Assembly: GCA_002189035.1 (NCBI GenBank)
Contig: NEEC01000002.1
Coordinates: 6,347,001-6,411,000 of the forward strand
Reading direction: 5' to 3'
DNA from: Utricularia gibba
Taxonomy: Eukaryota; Streptophyta; Magnoliopsida; Lamiales; Lentibulariaceae
DNA length: 64,000 bases
The position numbers were made by a program, and so were the translations under genes. Of this stretch, positions 10,116 through 20,318 are shown piece after piece. The notes beneath the pieces were generated by a model that saw only the letters and a program-made list of their open reading frames with translations, was not told the DNA's origin and did no database searches. How positions within the stretch are numbered: position 1 is the first letter of the stretch; each line of letters begins with the position of its first letter.

Positions 10116-10664
10116 ATGACTACGCTACAACAGTCTCCACCCATATTTAATGGTTAGCGATATGCCTCTTGGGCAGTTAGGATGGAGAGCTACTTACAAA
10201 TGAATGACGTCTGGCCAATTGTAGATCCCGCTGGTCCCTCTCCACCTGTCACAGAATCATCAGATCTGGCTAAGGTCAATGATATCCAAATCAAGAAGGC
10301 CAAGTATGCCTTAGACCAGTCTCTATCCGAGGAAGTATTCACCCGTGTCATGCACCTAAAGACCCCTAAAGAAATATGGTCGAAGCTGGAGGAACTATAT
10401 GGGGAAGACACAGAAGCACGAGAGGCTCGCATTCAACGTCAATGGGAACTCTTTGACAATTTAAAATTTGCACCAGGTATGAGCATCTTACAATTCTCTG
10501 ATACACTCACCAAGGTTGTTACCGAGTTACAGACTTTGGAGAAGCTGTGGACGACCGTAGAGTCAAATCCAAGATCCTTAGCTCCCTACCTCGCACATAT
10601 GGGCCTGTTGTCACGGCGCTTCGTGTCACCGGGATGCACTCCATATCCTCCAAGAAATTGCTAG
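10116..10664 (+). CDS. Copia gag, N-terminal part (interrupted)
   Basis: The gag reading frame starts at ATG 10116 (MTTLQQSPPIFNG) and meets a TAG at 10155-10157, just before the conserved gag start motif YASWAVRMESYLQ. It then runs on through a typical UBN2-type gag domain (VFTRVMHLKTPKEIWSKLEE). Near 10538 the frame shifts by one base; with one extra G it joins the next frame (LGEAVDDRRVKSKIL). Residues beyond 10540 in this frame are therefore not gag. The TAG is a real-looking nonsense change, not a base loss. Confidence 0.8.
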
Positions 10665-12976
10665 AGCGCCTAGGGGAATCAGAAGAGGAGATGAGTCAAG
10701 GCACCACCCTGGAAGTTGCGTTTAATGGCATGGCGAATACAGCTCAACATCACATACCCTCTAGCAACTCTAGCAGAGGTCAGACATCATTGAACCTTCA
10801 CAAGGAACCTGTGCTCCAGATGGCCAAAACAGATCGGGTGAACAATCAAGCCGCATGCCCCTACTGCAAAAAGAACAACCATCTATCAACCGCATGCTTC
10901 TGGCACCCGGACTCCTCTTGCACATACTGCAGTCTCAAGGGTCACATCGAGCGGGTGTGTCCCCTAAAAAGATTCCATGCTATGGGAGGAAAAGCCATGG
11001 ATGCCAAGTTAAACAGCAACCCAAATGATGTACCTTCCCGCGTAGATTCAAATAAGATGAAAATTGAGCTCTACACTTTATGTCACAACTCCCTCATCAC
11101 TACATTCACTGACTTACGGAAGCAAAGTGTATGGCTGCTGGACAGTGGGTGTTCTCACCACCTCACTAACGATCTTAGCATCTTCTCAACCTATAGCTCA
11201 TTGACAGGAAGAACTATAGCAGTGGCCGATGGAAAGCTTATTCAGATAAAAGGTTTTGGGACAGTTTGCATAGAGACAGACAAAAGGCTTGTGAAAATAA
11301 ACGACGTGTACTATGTACCTGAGGCCTCCCACAATTTACTTAGTGCAGGACAGCTACTCGAAAGGGGATTTCAACTACTGCTAGAAGAAAATACCTGCAA
11401 GATAAAAGATTCAGATTCAAATATCATACTCTCTGTTGCTATGTCTAACCGTGTCTTCCCTATGGATTTCTCTACCTACTCAGGACTCTGCCTATCTACC
11501 TCAGAACAGTCCAGACTATGGCATCAGAGATTGGGGCATCATCACCTCAACACTATAACTTCTCTACACCGGAAAGGACTAGCACACAATATACCTGATT
11601 TATCCAACAAAGGGGAAGTGTGCAGAATCTGTCAACAATGCAAGCTGATCAGACGCCCCTTTCCGAAAGTCAGCATACACTCTGAAAACAAGCTTGATGT
11701 AGTCACCAGTGACGTATGTGGACCCATGCAGATATCTACAAGATCTGGGAACAAATACTATGTAATCTTCATGGACGAGTATTCAAAGTACACTTGGGTG
11801 TATATCTTGAAAGAAAAATCAGAAGTTCTCCATTACTTCTCTATATTCAAAGCCGTTGCTGAAGCTCAAAGTGGAAGGCGAATACTTACCTTAAGGTCAG
11901 ACAACGGCGGAGAATATACGTCCACAGAGCTAAAACGTCTCTGCGAAATGCATGGAATTGTTCATCAATACTCAGCCCCCTACACTCCAGAGCAAAATGG
12001 GATATGCGAAAGGAAAAATAGAACCATCATGAATATGGCACGGTGTTTACTAAAAGAAAAAAACATGCCTCTATGTTTTTGGGGAGAGGCAGTCAACACT
12101 GCGGTTTATCTCCTCAACAGACTTCCTTCTAAAGGTGCCCTCGGACGTTCACCATATGAACTCTGGTTTGGAAAACCGCCTGCATTAGACCATCTCAAAG
12201 TCTTTGGTTCACTCTGCTACATTCTCATACCCAAAGAAAAGCGCTCGAAACTTGATGACAAATCTGACCTGGGGGTATTCCTTGGGTACTGTGCGACCAG
12301 CAAGGCTTATCGGGTACTTAACCTCAGCACAGACAAGGTTCAAGTCAGCCGAGATGTCCTAGTTGATGAAACCAAGAGCTGGAATTGGGAATCAGAATCG
12401 AACTTATTAACTGCCGGATCCAAAGTCTCAAATATCTTACATTTATTTCCTGACCATAGATTGGAAACCACTCCCTTAAAAACCTCAAGAGATCAACCGG
12501 AAATAGAATCAAGGAAAGGAGCTATGTCACACGTTGAGGAGGAATTCTTACCTCCTGACAGCCACCTAGAACAACTGACACATATTGAAGCTGATCAAGA
12601 TAACATCAATCTCCATAGGACGACCTCTCCACCAAATCTTGCTGAACCTCCTGTACCTAAGACCATGGAAAAAGGTCAAGCTCGATCGGAACAAGGTAAT
12701 GTAGACTTCACAAAATACCGTGAGCTGAGTAGTACGGATCAACACCTTGAGATGCTCTCTGAATCACATACTGAGACTATGGAACAGCCTGATGAATACA
12801 TCCAAATTGACAATGACCCCTCCTCTCCACTGACTACACCTGTGGGATCAGATTCAAATACATTTAACAATGAAAACTTGGAGAATACATTTGACAGTGA
12901 TGACTCACCCCAACCTCCTCCGGTGATCAAAACCAGAAAGCACCTAGACATTCCGAAGACCCTGAGAAAGAAATAA
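10547..12976 (+). CDS. Copia gag C-terminus, aspartic protease and integrase
   Basis: An 809-codon open frame, in domain order. First comes the end of gag with the zinc knuckle CTYCSLKGHIERVC (CX2CX4HX4C). Next is the retropepsin motif WLLDSGCSHH, then the GAG-pre-integrase H-H-C-C zinc domain (LWHQRLGHHH, then CRICQQCK). The integrase core follows, with DVCGPM, LRSDNGGEY and the glutamate in APYTPEQNGICERKNR, then an integrase C-terminal block (GVFLGYCATSKAYRV). The frame ends at TAA 12974-12976 only because one base seems lost near 12940; the other frame there reads EDPEKEINQQSTI and leads into the RT frame. The apparent start at 10547 is not a true start. Confidence 0.92.
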   Translation: MDDRRVKSKILSSLPRTYGPVVTALRVTGMHSISSKKLLERLGESEEEMSQGTTLEVAFNGMANTAQHHIPSSNSSRGQTSLNLHKEPVLQMAKTDRVNNQAACPYCKKNNHLSTACFWHPDSSCTYCSLKGHIERVCPLKRFHAMGGKAMDAKLNSNPNDVPSRVDSNKMKIELYTLCHNSLITTFTDLRKQSVWLLDSGCSHHLTNDLSIFSTYSSLTGRTIAVADGKLIQIKGFGTVCIETDKRLVKINDVYYVPEASHNLLSAGQLLERGFQLLLEENTCKIKDSDSNIILSVAMSNRVFPMDFSTYSGLCLSTSEQSRLWHQRLGHHHLNTITSLHRKGLAHNIPDLSNKGEVCRICQQCKLIRRPFPKVSIHSENKLDVVTSDVCGPMQISTRSGNKYYVIFMDEYSKYTWVYILKEKSEVLHYFSIFKAVAEAQSGRRILTLRSDNGGEYTSTELKRLCEMHGIVHQYSAPYTPEQNGICERKNRTIMNMARCLLKEKNMPLCFWGEAVNTAVYLLNRLPSKGALGRSPYELWFGKPPALDHLKVFGSLCYILIPKEKRSKLDDKSDLGVFLGYCATSKAYRVLNLSTDKVQVSRDVLVDETKSWNWESESNLLTAGSKVSNILHLFPDHRLETTPLKTSRDQPEIESRKGAMSHVEEEFLPPDSHLEQLTHIEADQDNINLHRTTSPPNLAEPPVPKTMEKGQARSEQGNVDFTKYRELSSTDQHLEMLSESHTETMEQPDEYIQIDNDPSSPLTTPVGSDSNTFNNENLENTFDSDDSPQPPPVIKTRKHLDIPKTLRKK

Positions 12977-14706
12977 ACCAGCAGTCTACCATCAAGGAAT
13001 TATATCAGCCTCACTTCATGAGCACTGATCCATGCGATAACGAAGACATGCACACCAGTGCAGATATTCCACGCAACCGGAAATATGACAGCCTCTCTAA
13101 TATCTATGATAGGTGCCTCACAACTACAGAGCCGAGGAATCTAAAAGAAGCCATGGACTCCCCACTTTGGTTTAAATCCATGCAAGAGGAACTACAGTCT
13201 ATACAAGATCACGACGTATGGGAAGCAGTAGATAAGCCAGACCATGTAAAGCCACTAGGTCTCAAATGGATACACAAGATCAAATTAAATCCTGACGGCA
13301 CTGAAAACAAAAAGAAATCTAGATTGGTGGTTAAGGGGTATCTACAGAGATTTGGAGTCGACTACCATGAGACTTTCGCACCGGTTGCCCGTCTTGACAC
13401 AATCAAATTGCTGCTTGCTATGGCTGCTAGTTACTGCTGGAACGTTTACCATCTGGATATCAAAACGGCATTTCTTAATGGAGAATTGCATGATGATGTC
13501 TATGTAGAGACCCCTCCTGGTTTTGAAATCTCCTATGGACAGAATAAAGTATTGAAGTTAAAGAAGGCCCTCTATGGTCTCAAACAGGCCCCCAAAGAAT
13601 GGTACTCCACTATTGACTCGTTTTTTATCGAACAAGGATATTCAAGAAGCAAGAACGACACAACCCTATACCTATTAGACAGACCAGGCGGCAGGGTAAT
13701 TATTTCGTTATACGTAGATGACATACTCCTAATAGGAAGCAATGAAGATCTCATCAAGGAGCAGAAAAAACTACTGCAAAACAGATTCGATTTGGTAGAC
13801 TTAGGACTGATGAGATATTTTCTTGGAATAGAGATTCACCAACTAGAAGAAGACATATTTCTAAACCAAAAGAAATATACAGAAGATCTAATCAGGAGGT
13901 ATCATCTGGAAGTTGCTAAACCCACCAATGCCCCCTTCCCTCCTGATGATAGACAAAAGCTACACACCGGAGAAAAATCAGAATGCGACAAGCTGACATT
14001 TCAACAGCTAATAGGAGCTTTGCACTACCTAACAGCTACCAGGCCAGATGTCACGTTTCCAGTCTCCTACCTATCCAGGTTCACTCAATCACCGCACACA
14101 CATCACATGAATATTGCCAAACGTATTCTCAAATATCTTAAGTCTACATTGAATCTAGGCTTATATTACAAGAAAAATACTAACCCAATACTTCAAGGCT
14201 TTGTTGACGCAGACTTCGCAGGGGATGAGATTGAGTGTAAATCCACCACCGGATACTTGTTCAATCTTGGATCAGGAGCCTTTGCCTGGAATAGTCGCAA
14301 ACAAAGTGTCACGGCACAGTCTTCGGCAGAAGCCGAATACATCGCAGGTGCCTCTGCCGCCAACCACGCCCAGTGGTTAATCAAGATTTGTGAAGACTTA
14401 AGAATTCCCATCCAAAGGCCAATAGTCCTCAGAATCGACAACAAATCGGCAATTAGCATTGCCCAAAACCCCATTATGTTTGGAAAAACCAAACATATTA
14501 AAGTCAAGTATCACATTCTTCGTGAATATGTGAAGGAAGGGTCAATAGCATTGGAATACATACCCTCTGAAGATCAGGCAGCTGATATACTTACCAAATG
14601 CTTGTTTCCAAAAGATTTCCGAAGAATCCGAGACCTGCTAGGGTTAAGACTGCACCCTCTTGAAGCTCGTCGAAGTCTCAATTGCAACCTCAAGGAGGAA
14701 TGTTAG
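12952..14706 (+). CDS. Copia reverse transcriptase and RNase H
   Basis: The RT core has WFKSMQEELQSI, the first catalytic Asp in HLDIKTAFLNGELHDDV, the LKKALYGLKQAPKEWY block and the YVDD active site (ISLYVDDILLIG). RNase H follows with FVDADFAGD, KSTTGYLFNLGSGAFAW, SSAEAEYIA and the late Asp in RIDNKSAI. The first Met in this frame is at 13018, but the frame is simply continuous with integrase once a base is allowed near 12940. The stop TAG at 14704-14706 lies inside the 3' LTR. With two added bases the whole gag-pol length (10116-14706) is a multiple of three. Confidence 0.94.
   Translation, partial: SEDPEKEINQQSTIKELYQPHFMSTDPCDNEDMHTSADIPRNRKYDSLSNIYDRCLTTTEPRNLKEAMDSPLWFKSMQEELQSIQDHDVWEAVDKPDHVKPLGLKWIHKIKLNPDGTENKKKSRLVVKGYLQRFGVDYHETFAPVARLDTIKLLLAMAASYCWNVYHLDIKTAFLNGELHDDVYVETPPGFEISYGQNKVLKLKKALYGLKQAPKEWYSTIDSFFIEQGYSRSKNDTTLYLLDRPGGRVIISLYVDDILLIGSNEDLIKEQKKLLQNRFDLVDLGLMRYFLGIEIHQLEEDIFLNQKKYTEDLIRRYHLEVAKPTNAPFPPDDRQKLHTGEKSECDKLTFQQLIGALHYLTATRPDVTFPVSYLSRFTQSPHTHHMNIAKRILKYLKSTLNLGLYYKKNTNPILQGFVDADFAGDEIECKSTTGYLFNLGSGAFAWNSRKQSVTAQSSAEAEYIAGASAANHAQWLIKICEDLRIPIQRPIVLRIDNKSAISIAQNPIMFGKTKHIKVKYHILREYVKEGSIALEYIPSEDQAADILTKCLFPKDFRRIRDLLGLRLHPLEARRSLNCNLKEEC
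14691..14700 (+). other. Polypurine tract
   Basis: The purine-rich sequence AAGGAGGAA lies directly before the TG of the 3' LTR, the position used to prime plus-strand DNA synthesis. It overlaps the last codons of pol. Confidence 0.75.
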
Positions 14707-15183
14707 AGCGTGAGGATGAAATTGAGACTTCAGCGGATATCAAGGATCAACAAGAGAGGAAGAACAAGTCCGGCGATCTGGAGAAGTTCTGTCGTGAGGA
14801 GGAAATCCCGCTGAAGGAGAAGCAATGCACTGCAGGGGTAAGCTTGATTATGCTGGGCCCTACTCATCTCAAAGGGCTACAGCCCATTAGATGAGGCAAG
14901 TCCAGTCCAAAGGCAACACTTCACGGCCCACTGTCCCTCACATGCTCTGGAGAAGCATATCAGACGACTAAGTAGCTATGAACCATACAAATACATCCAA
15001 CGGTCAAGGAGGCAACGGCTAGTTTTTTCGCCTTCTATATAAAGGGTATCAGGATTTGTAAAAGGATGTGCTTCCTCTTGACATTCTATACAATATCTTG
15101 AGCTTCAGAAAGATTCATCCACTCCAAAACTCTCACATCTTCACTGTCATATTTCCTACACCCATATCATGCAATATCTATCA
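14701..15183 (+). repeat. 3' LTR of the Copia element
   Basis: A 483-bp direct repeat of the 5' LTR with TG...CA ends. It supplies the pol stop codon in its first six bases. One extra G after TATATAAA makes it one base longer than the 5' LTR. Confidence 0.97.
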
Positions 15184-15188
15184 GTTTG
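15184..15188 (+). repeat. Target-site duplication, right copy (GTTTG)
   Basis: This matches the five bases before the 5' LTR. The mannanase codons for the VNKLARNG region are re-formed if the element and one copy are removed. Confidence 0.95.
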
Positions 15189-15917
15189 TTCACAATGGCG
15201 TACACATCGCTCAGGTATCTGTTCCTCTCGCGCAGGGAGTAACCGAGTCCCGGCTGGACAAACCGAATTCCGACAACACCAATGGTTTTCTCAGAATGTT
15301 CTTTGAATCTTGGGCGTGGTTGGTCATCCATTCGTACATGAATCGCATCTGGTCGGCTTCGTTTTTGCCCGGTAGCCTGTATCAGAGCTCACAGTTACAG
15401 AACAGTGCCCGGAGTTGGGTTTAGGAAGAAACTGGCCATGCATCAGAGTAGGCATGAATGGTGGCGAAGTCGATTTGGGGAACAAGGTGGTTGGTGATGA
15501 AGTCCGTGTAAGCAGTGTAATTGTATTGGAGAATATGGGCATGAGCATTATGTTGTATAAATAGCTTTTTGAGTGACTTCGTGTCTAAGAGAAAAATACA
15601 ACCACAATTTTTTCTAAAGAAACTACAGGTACTTATAGGAGAATTATGAGACGCCCGTTGGCTACATTCTAGGGACTTAGCAGTTAGAGGTTGGTGGCCA
15701 TTACTTCAGATTATACTGTATATTCGATTTGTTTGAATCAACTCTCCTTTTGGACTCGACTCTATTTCAATTGCACCCTTGATCCTGGACTCAGATAGTT
15801 ATTTTCTTTTTCTCCACTGGCCCACTTTGCTGACGATGGATGGAGGATAACCAGTGAGAGAACTCATTTTCCCTTTCTCTTCTTGCGTTGCGATGTGCTG
15901 AGTTGTTCGGGTTTCAC

Positions 15918-15967
15918 TGACGATTCATTCTTCTCAATAGAATGACGATTCATTCTTCTCAATAGAA
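15918..15967. repeat. Perfect 25-bp tandem duplication
   Basis: A 25-bp unit (TGACGATTCATTCTTCTCAA plus five bases) occurs twice head to tail with no mismatch, inside the presumed intron between mannanase exons 4 and 5. It is probably a recent local slippage event. Confidence 0.9.
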
Positions 15968-17219
15968 TTTTGCTGTTTGTTCTCAGATTCATCATCACGA
16001 TCCTTCAGTCCGTTCCAACTTCCAACTTGATATCCTCCAGGGTTCGCTCGCTTTCTTCCCGGCGTCGAGTCGCCATAGAAGCCTTCCATTCCGATCTCGA
16101 GCAAGTGGGGACTTCACGAAGGCCGCCATTTCTTGAACCCATCTCTGGATCGAATGTAGAAAAAGAAGCCCATCAGTACAGAAAAAGGGAAAAGGGATTT
16201 AGATCGGTTAAGTGTAGCTGCTACATTGACGGTTCTTCCTGAGTAGTCGGCCTGGCAGCGAGGCTCGTTCATCAACTCCCATGCCATGATGGCTGGATCG
16301 TCCCTGTAAGCTATTCTGGTTATTTTATTGATCCTTGTCACCACTTTCTGCACAAATGGATAATTATTTTATTTTTTTTAAAGGTAATGAAGAATGTGGA
16401 TCATGTTACGAACCGTGACATGGTTCTTGTAGTAAGTTTTGACTGTCGGGTGGGTGTAGAATTCGTCGTCGCCGTGAACCTGAGCTCCGGCGTTTTTCGC
16501 CCATTGAACGTACTGCCGGCGGCCGCCGTAGTCGTTGTAGTTATTCACGAGGCTGAGAATCAACCGTACGTTATGTTTCTTAGCTTCAGATACCACGAAA
16601 TCCAGCGCCCGAAAGACGCGTTCATCGTAAACTCCTGGAGACACCTGCAACGACCCCCATCCTCCGTCGCTAAACGCCCAAGTCCGGCAGACTGTCAGCC
16701 CAGCGGCCGACGCCTGTTGGAAGACTTGTCTCACTTTGCCCCGATCTCCGACGTCAGTCGCCACATTCATCATCCAATACGCGTTGAAACCTGCACAGAT
16801 ATGCTAAGTTCAATGGCTGAGTGAGGGAGATAGGGTTCACTGCGCTTCTCGGGAAAAAATATAAACCATTGAACAGAAACGGAGATCCGTTTAGGAGAAA
16901 GTGACTCCCACGGATCTTCACGAACGCCCCGACATCGCCGCCGTATGCTCCTTGATACCCCGCGAGAGTCGCGAAAAGGAACAAGAGATTAGGAAGAGCA
17001 GAAGCCATGGAGAAAATAGACAGGCAAATGACTGAGTATGGGTTCGCCGAAGTTCGTGGATGGCGAAGGAGAGGTATTTATACTGCAACTGACAGTAACG
17101 GGATTCCACATGGAATCGGAAAACGGCAGCTGCCGAGATATTTCACGGCGGAACATCGGCGCCGTTTCATGGTTTTCATCAACCAACATGTATTGCACGT
17201 ACCATTGTAAATAAACCCT

Positions 17220-17940
17220 AAGGCATGCCCACTATTCAAATTCAATATTATTTTTTATTTTTTTAAATAAAATAATTAAATATATCTAATTATGATTATA
17301 AATTGAATGATGTATTCTATATTTAACAAATAATTATCTACTCATACAAATTTAAACTATTAAATATATTTTTTTAAAAAAAATATATTAATTGATAACT
17401 TATAAATAATAATTTTTTATATTAATTCCAATGATGAATATCTTGATTTTTTTTGAAACGTTCTTTGATTTCAAATAGTTTAAAGTAAGATATGTACAAT
17501 AACTTTTATAGTTATTGTATCCATTTCCAAATTTGGTGTTGATCTCATTGAAATTAAATATTTTTGTCAAATGCTAAATGAAGTTAATATATTACCCAAT
17601 AAAGGAAAATGACTGGAAATGAATTTAATTCAATTAATCTCATATAATTCTTTCCCAAAATGGATATTGGGAAATTTACTGAATATAAAGCTGTAATATA
17701 TGTTTCCATTAGTTCTGCCTTACCATAAACCTTGTAATAATGTATATAAGCATTTGCGTCGGTTCAATTGGACCGGGCCTGCTTGTGCACATGGTGGGGC
17801 CCATTCCATGGAGGCTCATTTTAGGGAGCCCGACCCGAGTAGGTAAGCGTATCATAATATCATTTGTTGAGCGACGGAAGGTTGGTGGGAGCGGCCCGCC
17901 GTAGTCCGCAGTCGCGCCGGAGAGGAGGGAGTTTGTGAAG
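17220..17940. other. AT-rich spacer upstream of the eIF3i copy
   Basis: Bases 17220-17700 are very AT-rich with no coding sequence. From 17740 to 17940 the composition turns GC-richer, as expected for a promoter and 5' UTR of the following plus-strand gene copy. No gene of its own is seen. Confidence 0.5.
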
Positions 17941-19265
17941 ATGAAGCCGATACTGATGAAGGGACATGAAATTCCATTGACGTTTCTAAAGTACAACAGA
18001 GATGGGGATCTTCTTTTCTCGTGCGCCATGGATCATAATCCCACTGTTTGGTTCGCTGATAATGGGGAGCGGCTGGGCTGTTCGGTCTTGCGATATTTCC
18101 AGTAAAGTCACTGCTATCTCTGATTCTCTCTTTTAGTATGTTGCGTGATTACCTTCTACTTGACTTTAACATCAATGCGGGTATTTTTTGTAGGGTTTTT
18201 GGATTTGGGTTTTGAGGGTTTCGGAGTGATGATTATTTTTTTGGGTTTAGGGGATTCCTCTAGGCTTATAACCGAGCAGTATGGGGACCTCTTAGCAGGA
18301 CAGTAATCAGTGCTGGTGAGGATGCCGTTGTACGTATATGGGACTCTGAGGTTGGTGCCATCAACTTTCTTTTGGACCGGTTGGGTAGTCCAGTATTTTC
18401 ATTTTGCTAGACTGAGCCCTTCTCTTTGTACAAAAAACTGCAGACAGGGAAACTCGAGAGTGACAAAGAAGAAGGCCACAAAAAGCCCATAACTTCACTC
18501 TCGAAGGCCACAGATGGTTTGCATTTTTTGACAGGCTCGTTAGATAAATCTGCCAAGGTACCATTTTTATTCTCTATTTAAGCCATCCTGGATTAGTGTA
18601 TATTCGATGCCAGCTCTGGGATACTAGAACACTAAAACTTATCAAACCTATGTTACATAGCGTCCTGTAAAGCAGTTGCACTGTCTCCACTTGACCATTT
18701 AATTTTAGCACAAAGATTGTAAGCCAATCTCTTGTTAAACTTGGTCCAGATTTTAGATTCCCCCACAGTGGCTTGGTTCATAGAAACAAACTCGGCATCT
18801 TCTGAAGCTAATCATTCGATTCACAGGTTGTTCTTGGAGGTGTTCAGGATGCCTCGGCGGTCACAACCTCTGACCATCGAGCCGGGAAGTTCGAGGCAAA
18901 GTTCTATGACAAGGTACTTATTCGAACTTTTCCTAACAATGCACGAAAGTTGTCAAAATGCAATTGCACTTTAACGATCTGTCATACTCGTGTTCGAATG
19001 CATAGATTCTTACAAAATAGGAGGTGTTAAGGAACACTTCGGACCCATAAATGCGCTTGCCTTCAACCCGGATGGAAAAAGGTACAGTTCTTGCCTCATT
19101 CAAAATCCTCCCTTTTGCCCTCCCCTTTTTTCCTCATTCAACCCAAAGCACATCAATCGCTGTCCAACAATTCCCCTTCTTCATTGAAGTTTCTCTAGCG
19201 GGGGCGAAGATGGGTATGTTAGATTGCGCCATTTTGATCCAGATTACTTCAACATCAAGATCTGA
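17941..19265 (+). pseudogene. TIF3I1: Truncated eukaryotic translation initiation factor 3 subunit I (eIF3i / TIF3I1) copy
   Basis: The N-terminus is clear ([39 protein letters not shown]), as is the C-terminus (FGPINALAFNPDGK, SSGGEDGYVRLRHFDPDYF, stop at 19263). Other recognisable blocks are NRAVWGPLSRTVISAGEDAVV near 18265, ITSLSKATDGLHFLTGSLDK near 18495, and the GGVQDASAVTT and AGKFEAKFYDK blocks near 18840-18910. eIF3i is a seven-blade WD40 scaffold of the eIF3 complex. Here the TYRGHNG block is missing by a deletion of about 25 bp at 18075, and the exons for roughly residues 60-200 are absent: only about 150 bases separate the flanking exons. Several joins are also out of frame. It cannot encode a full propeller, so I call it a pseudogene. 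A local assembly collapse is the alternative. Confidence 0.78.
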
Positions 19266-20318
19266 AGCACACTGATGAATCTGGTATGTGGAAAATCTGC
19301 AACTCTCTCTTATAAGAATCTTTTATTTCTCACACATTTAAGTATAAAAAATTATACATAGTCTGGTTAATTTTCTCATACAATGATTTGATAGCTGGTA
19401 TTCTTCAAAATAAAACCTCTTACAAGGCTATTGATTGTTGTCTTAAAACGTTTTCATTGTGTAATCTCCAGTCAACGACGCCACTCCATTCCTGTACTTT
19501 ACCTTATCTCGCCCTTATTTGGTCAGCGCAAAGGTGGCCGAATTGTAGCCATTAAATTCTTCATTACAGCCTACATCCAGTCCTGTCCAGGTACGGACAC
19601 GCTGTGAATCCAGCTCACCCCCCATCACTATCACCGATATGCTTTATTGTTTATTTTTTACCTAGTAAAATAATCATGAGAATGCTATACTTCAAAAAAA
19701 ATTCAAATATGTTAACAGAATATTAAGAATTGTTTTAAATAAATATAAATAAAATCTTTATTTTTTTAAATAATAATGTTTTGAAATTTTATTTTTTTAA
19801 AAGAATAAAATTCGTTTGTATTTAGCAATAATATATAAAAAAATAGAATTTGTTGTGAATGGAGCAATAATCAATTAAAATTATCATCAAATTAATAAAT
19901 ATAAAAATATTAGTCAAATAATTATTTAAAGTTAAATCAAAATATTAATTGGCTGTCCGAGGAATTTTAACATTTTGTTCCTGCCGACTGCTTAAAACAG
20001 GGAATGGTCAGGTCCCCGGACACGGAATCCGGTCGTGCGTTCGGTTCCAAGGGGAATGAGAAATTCTTTTCACTTCCACAGTTCTGCGTCGGGTCGCTTT
20101 CCGGAGCTCTGCAGATTCCGACAGGGTTAAGGTTTGCTGTGCTTACGTTATTGTGACTTGGGTTCTGGTATTGACTTTGCTGCATTCTGAAGTCGTCTCT
20201 GTTATCGGAGGTTGCTAAGCATTCGCCCATTTGTTTTTTTCCAGTTTTGGGGAGGCGTTAGGGTGTGATCCATTGTCTTTTTAATTGTTGAATTTCACTG
20301 TACGCTGCGGTTTGGGGG
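19266..20318. other. Spacer and start of the SUN-gene leader
   Basis: Bases 19640-19950 are strongly AT-rich. From about 19960 the sequence becomes GC-richer and probably holds the promoter and first leader exon of the SUN gene. I see no other gene. Confidence 0.45.

Larger units (their letters stand above)
9526..15183 (+). mobile_element. Complete LTR retrotransposon, Ty1/Copia superfamily
   Basis: A 5,658-bp element with two LTRs (482 and 483 bp), a 5-bp target duplication, a primer-binding-site position, a polypurine tract and one gag-pol region. The domain order gag, protease, integrase, reverse transcriptase, RNase H puts it in Copia, because integrase precedes reverse transcriptase. 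The LTRs differ by only two substitutions and one indel, so insertion was recent. The pol stop codon is formed by the first bases of the 3' LTR. Apart from one in-frame TAG near the gag start and two single-base losses, the coding region is open, so the element or a close relative was probably active recently. It sits in sense (+) orientation inside a minus-strand mannanase exon. Confidence 0.97.
9294..17008 (-). pseudogene. Mannan endo-1,4-beta-mannosidase (GH5) gene disrupted by a Copia insertion
   Basis: This is a minus-strand plant endo-beta-mannanase, which cuts cell-wall mannans. Exon 1 (16867-17008) has a signal peptide and RGSHFLLNGSPFLFNG. Exon 2 (16414-16790) has [21 protein letters not shown] and [19 protein letters not shown]. 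Exon 3 (16225-16347) has the acid-base motif [15 protein letters not shown]. Exon 4 (about 16020-16144) has EIGMEGFYGDSTPG. Exon 5 (about 15436-15506) has FITNHLVPQIDFATIHAYSD. The last exon (15376 down to 15189) has RKPLVLSEFG with the nucleophile Glu, and continues at 9525-9294 (SGCLVWQLMAEGM, GYEIVLSE). The 5.66-kb retrotransposon interrupts this exon; removing it and one target copy rejoins the frame exactly. Independent damage is an 11-bp deletion in exon 4 between AAGTCC and CCACTTG. One-base losses at 15249-15251 and at the exon-5 acceptor near 15507 may be sequence errors. A TATA box lies near 17074-17082. Confidence 0.9.

Noticed and set aside
10547-14706. Treating the Copia frame changes as programmed ribosomal frameshifting
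   Set aside because: The shifts are at ordinary sites (10538 and 12940) with no slippery heptamer, and match the one-base-loss pattern seen in single-copy host genes.
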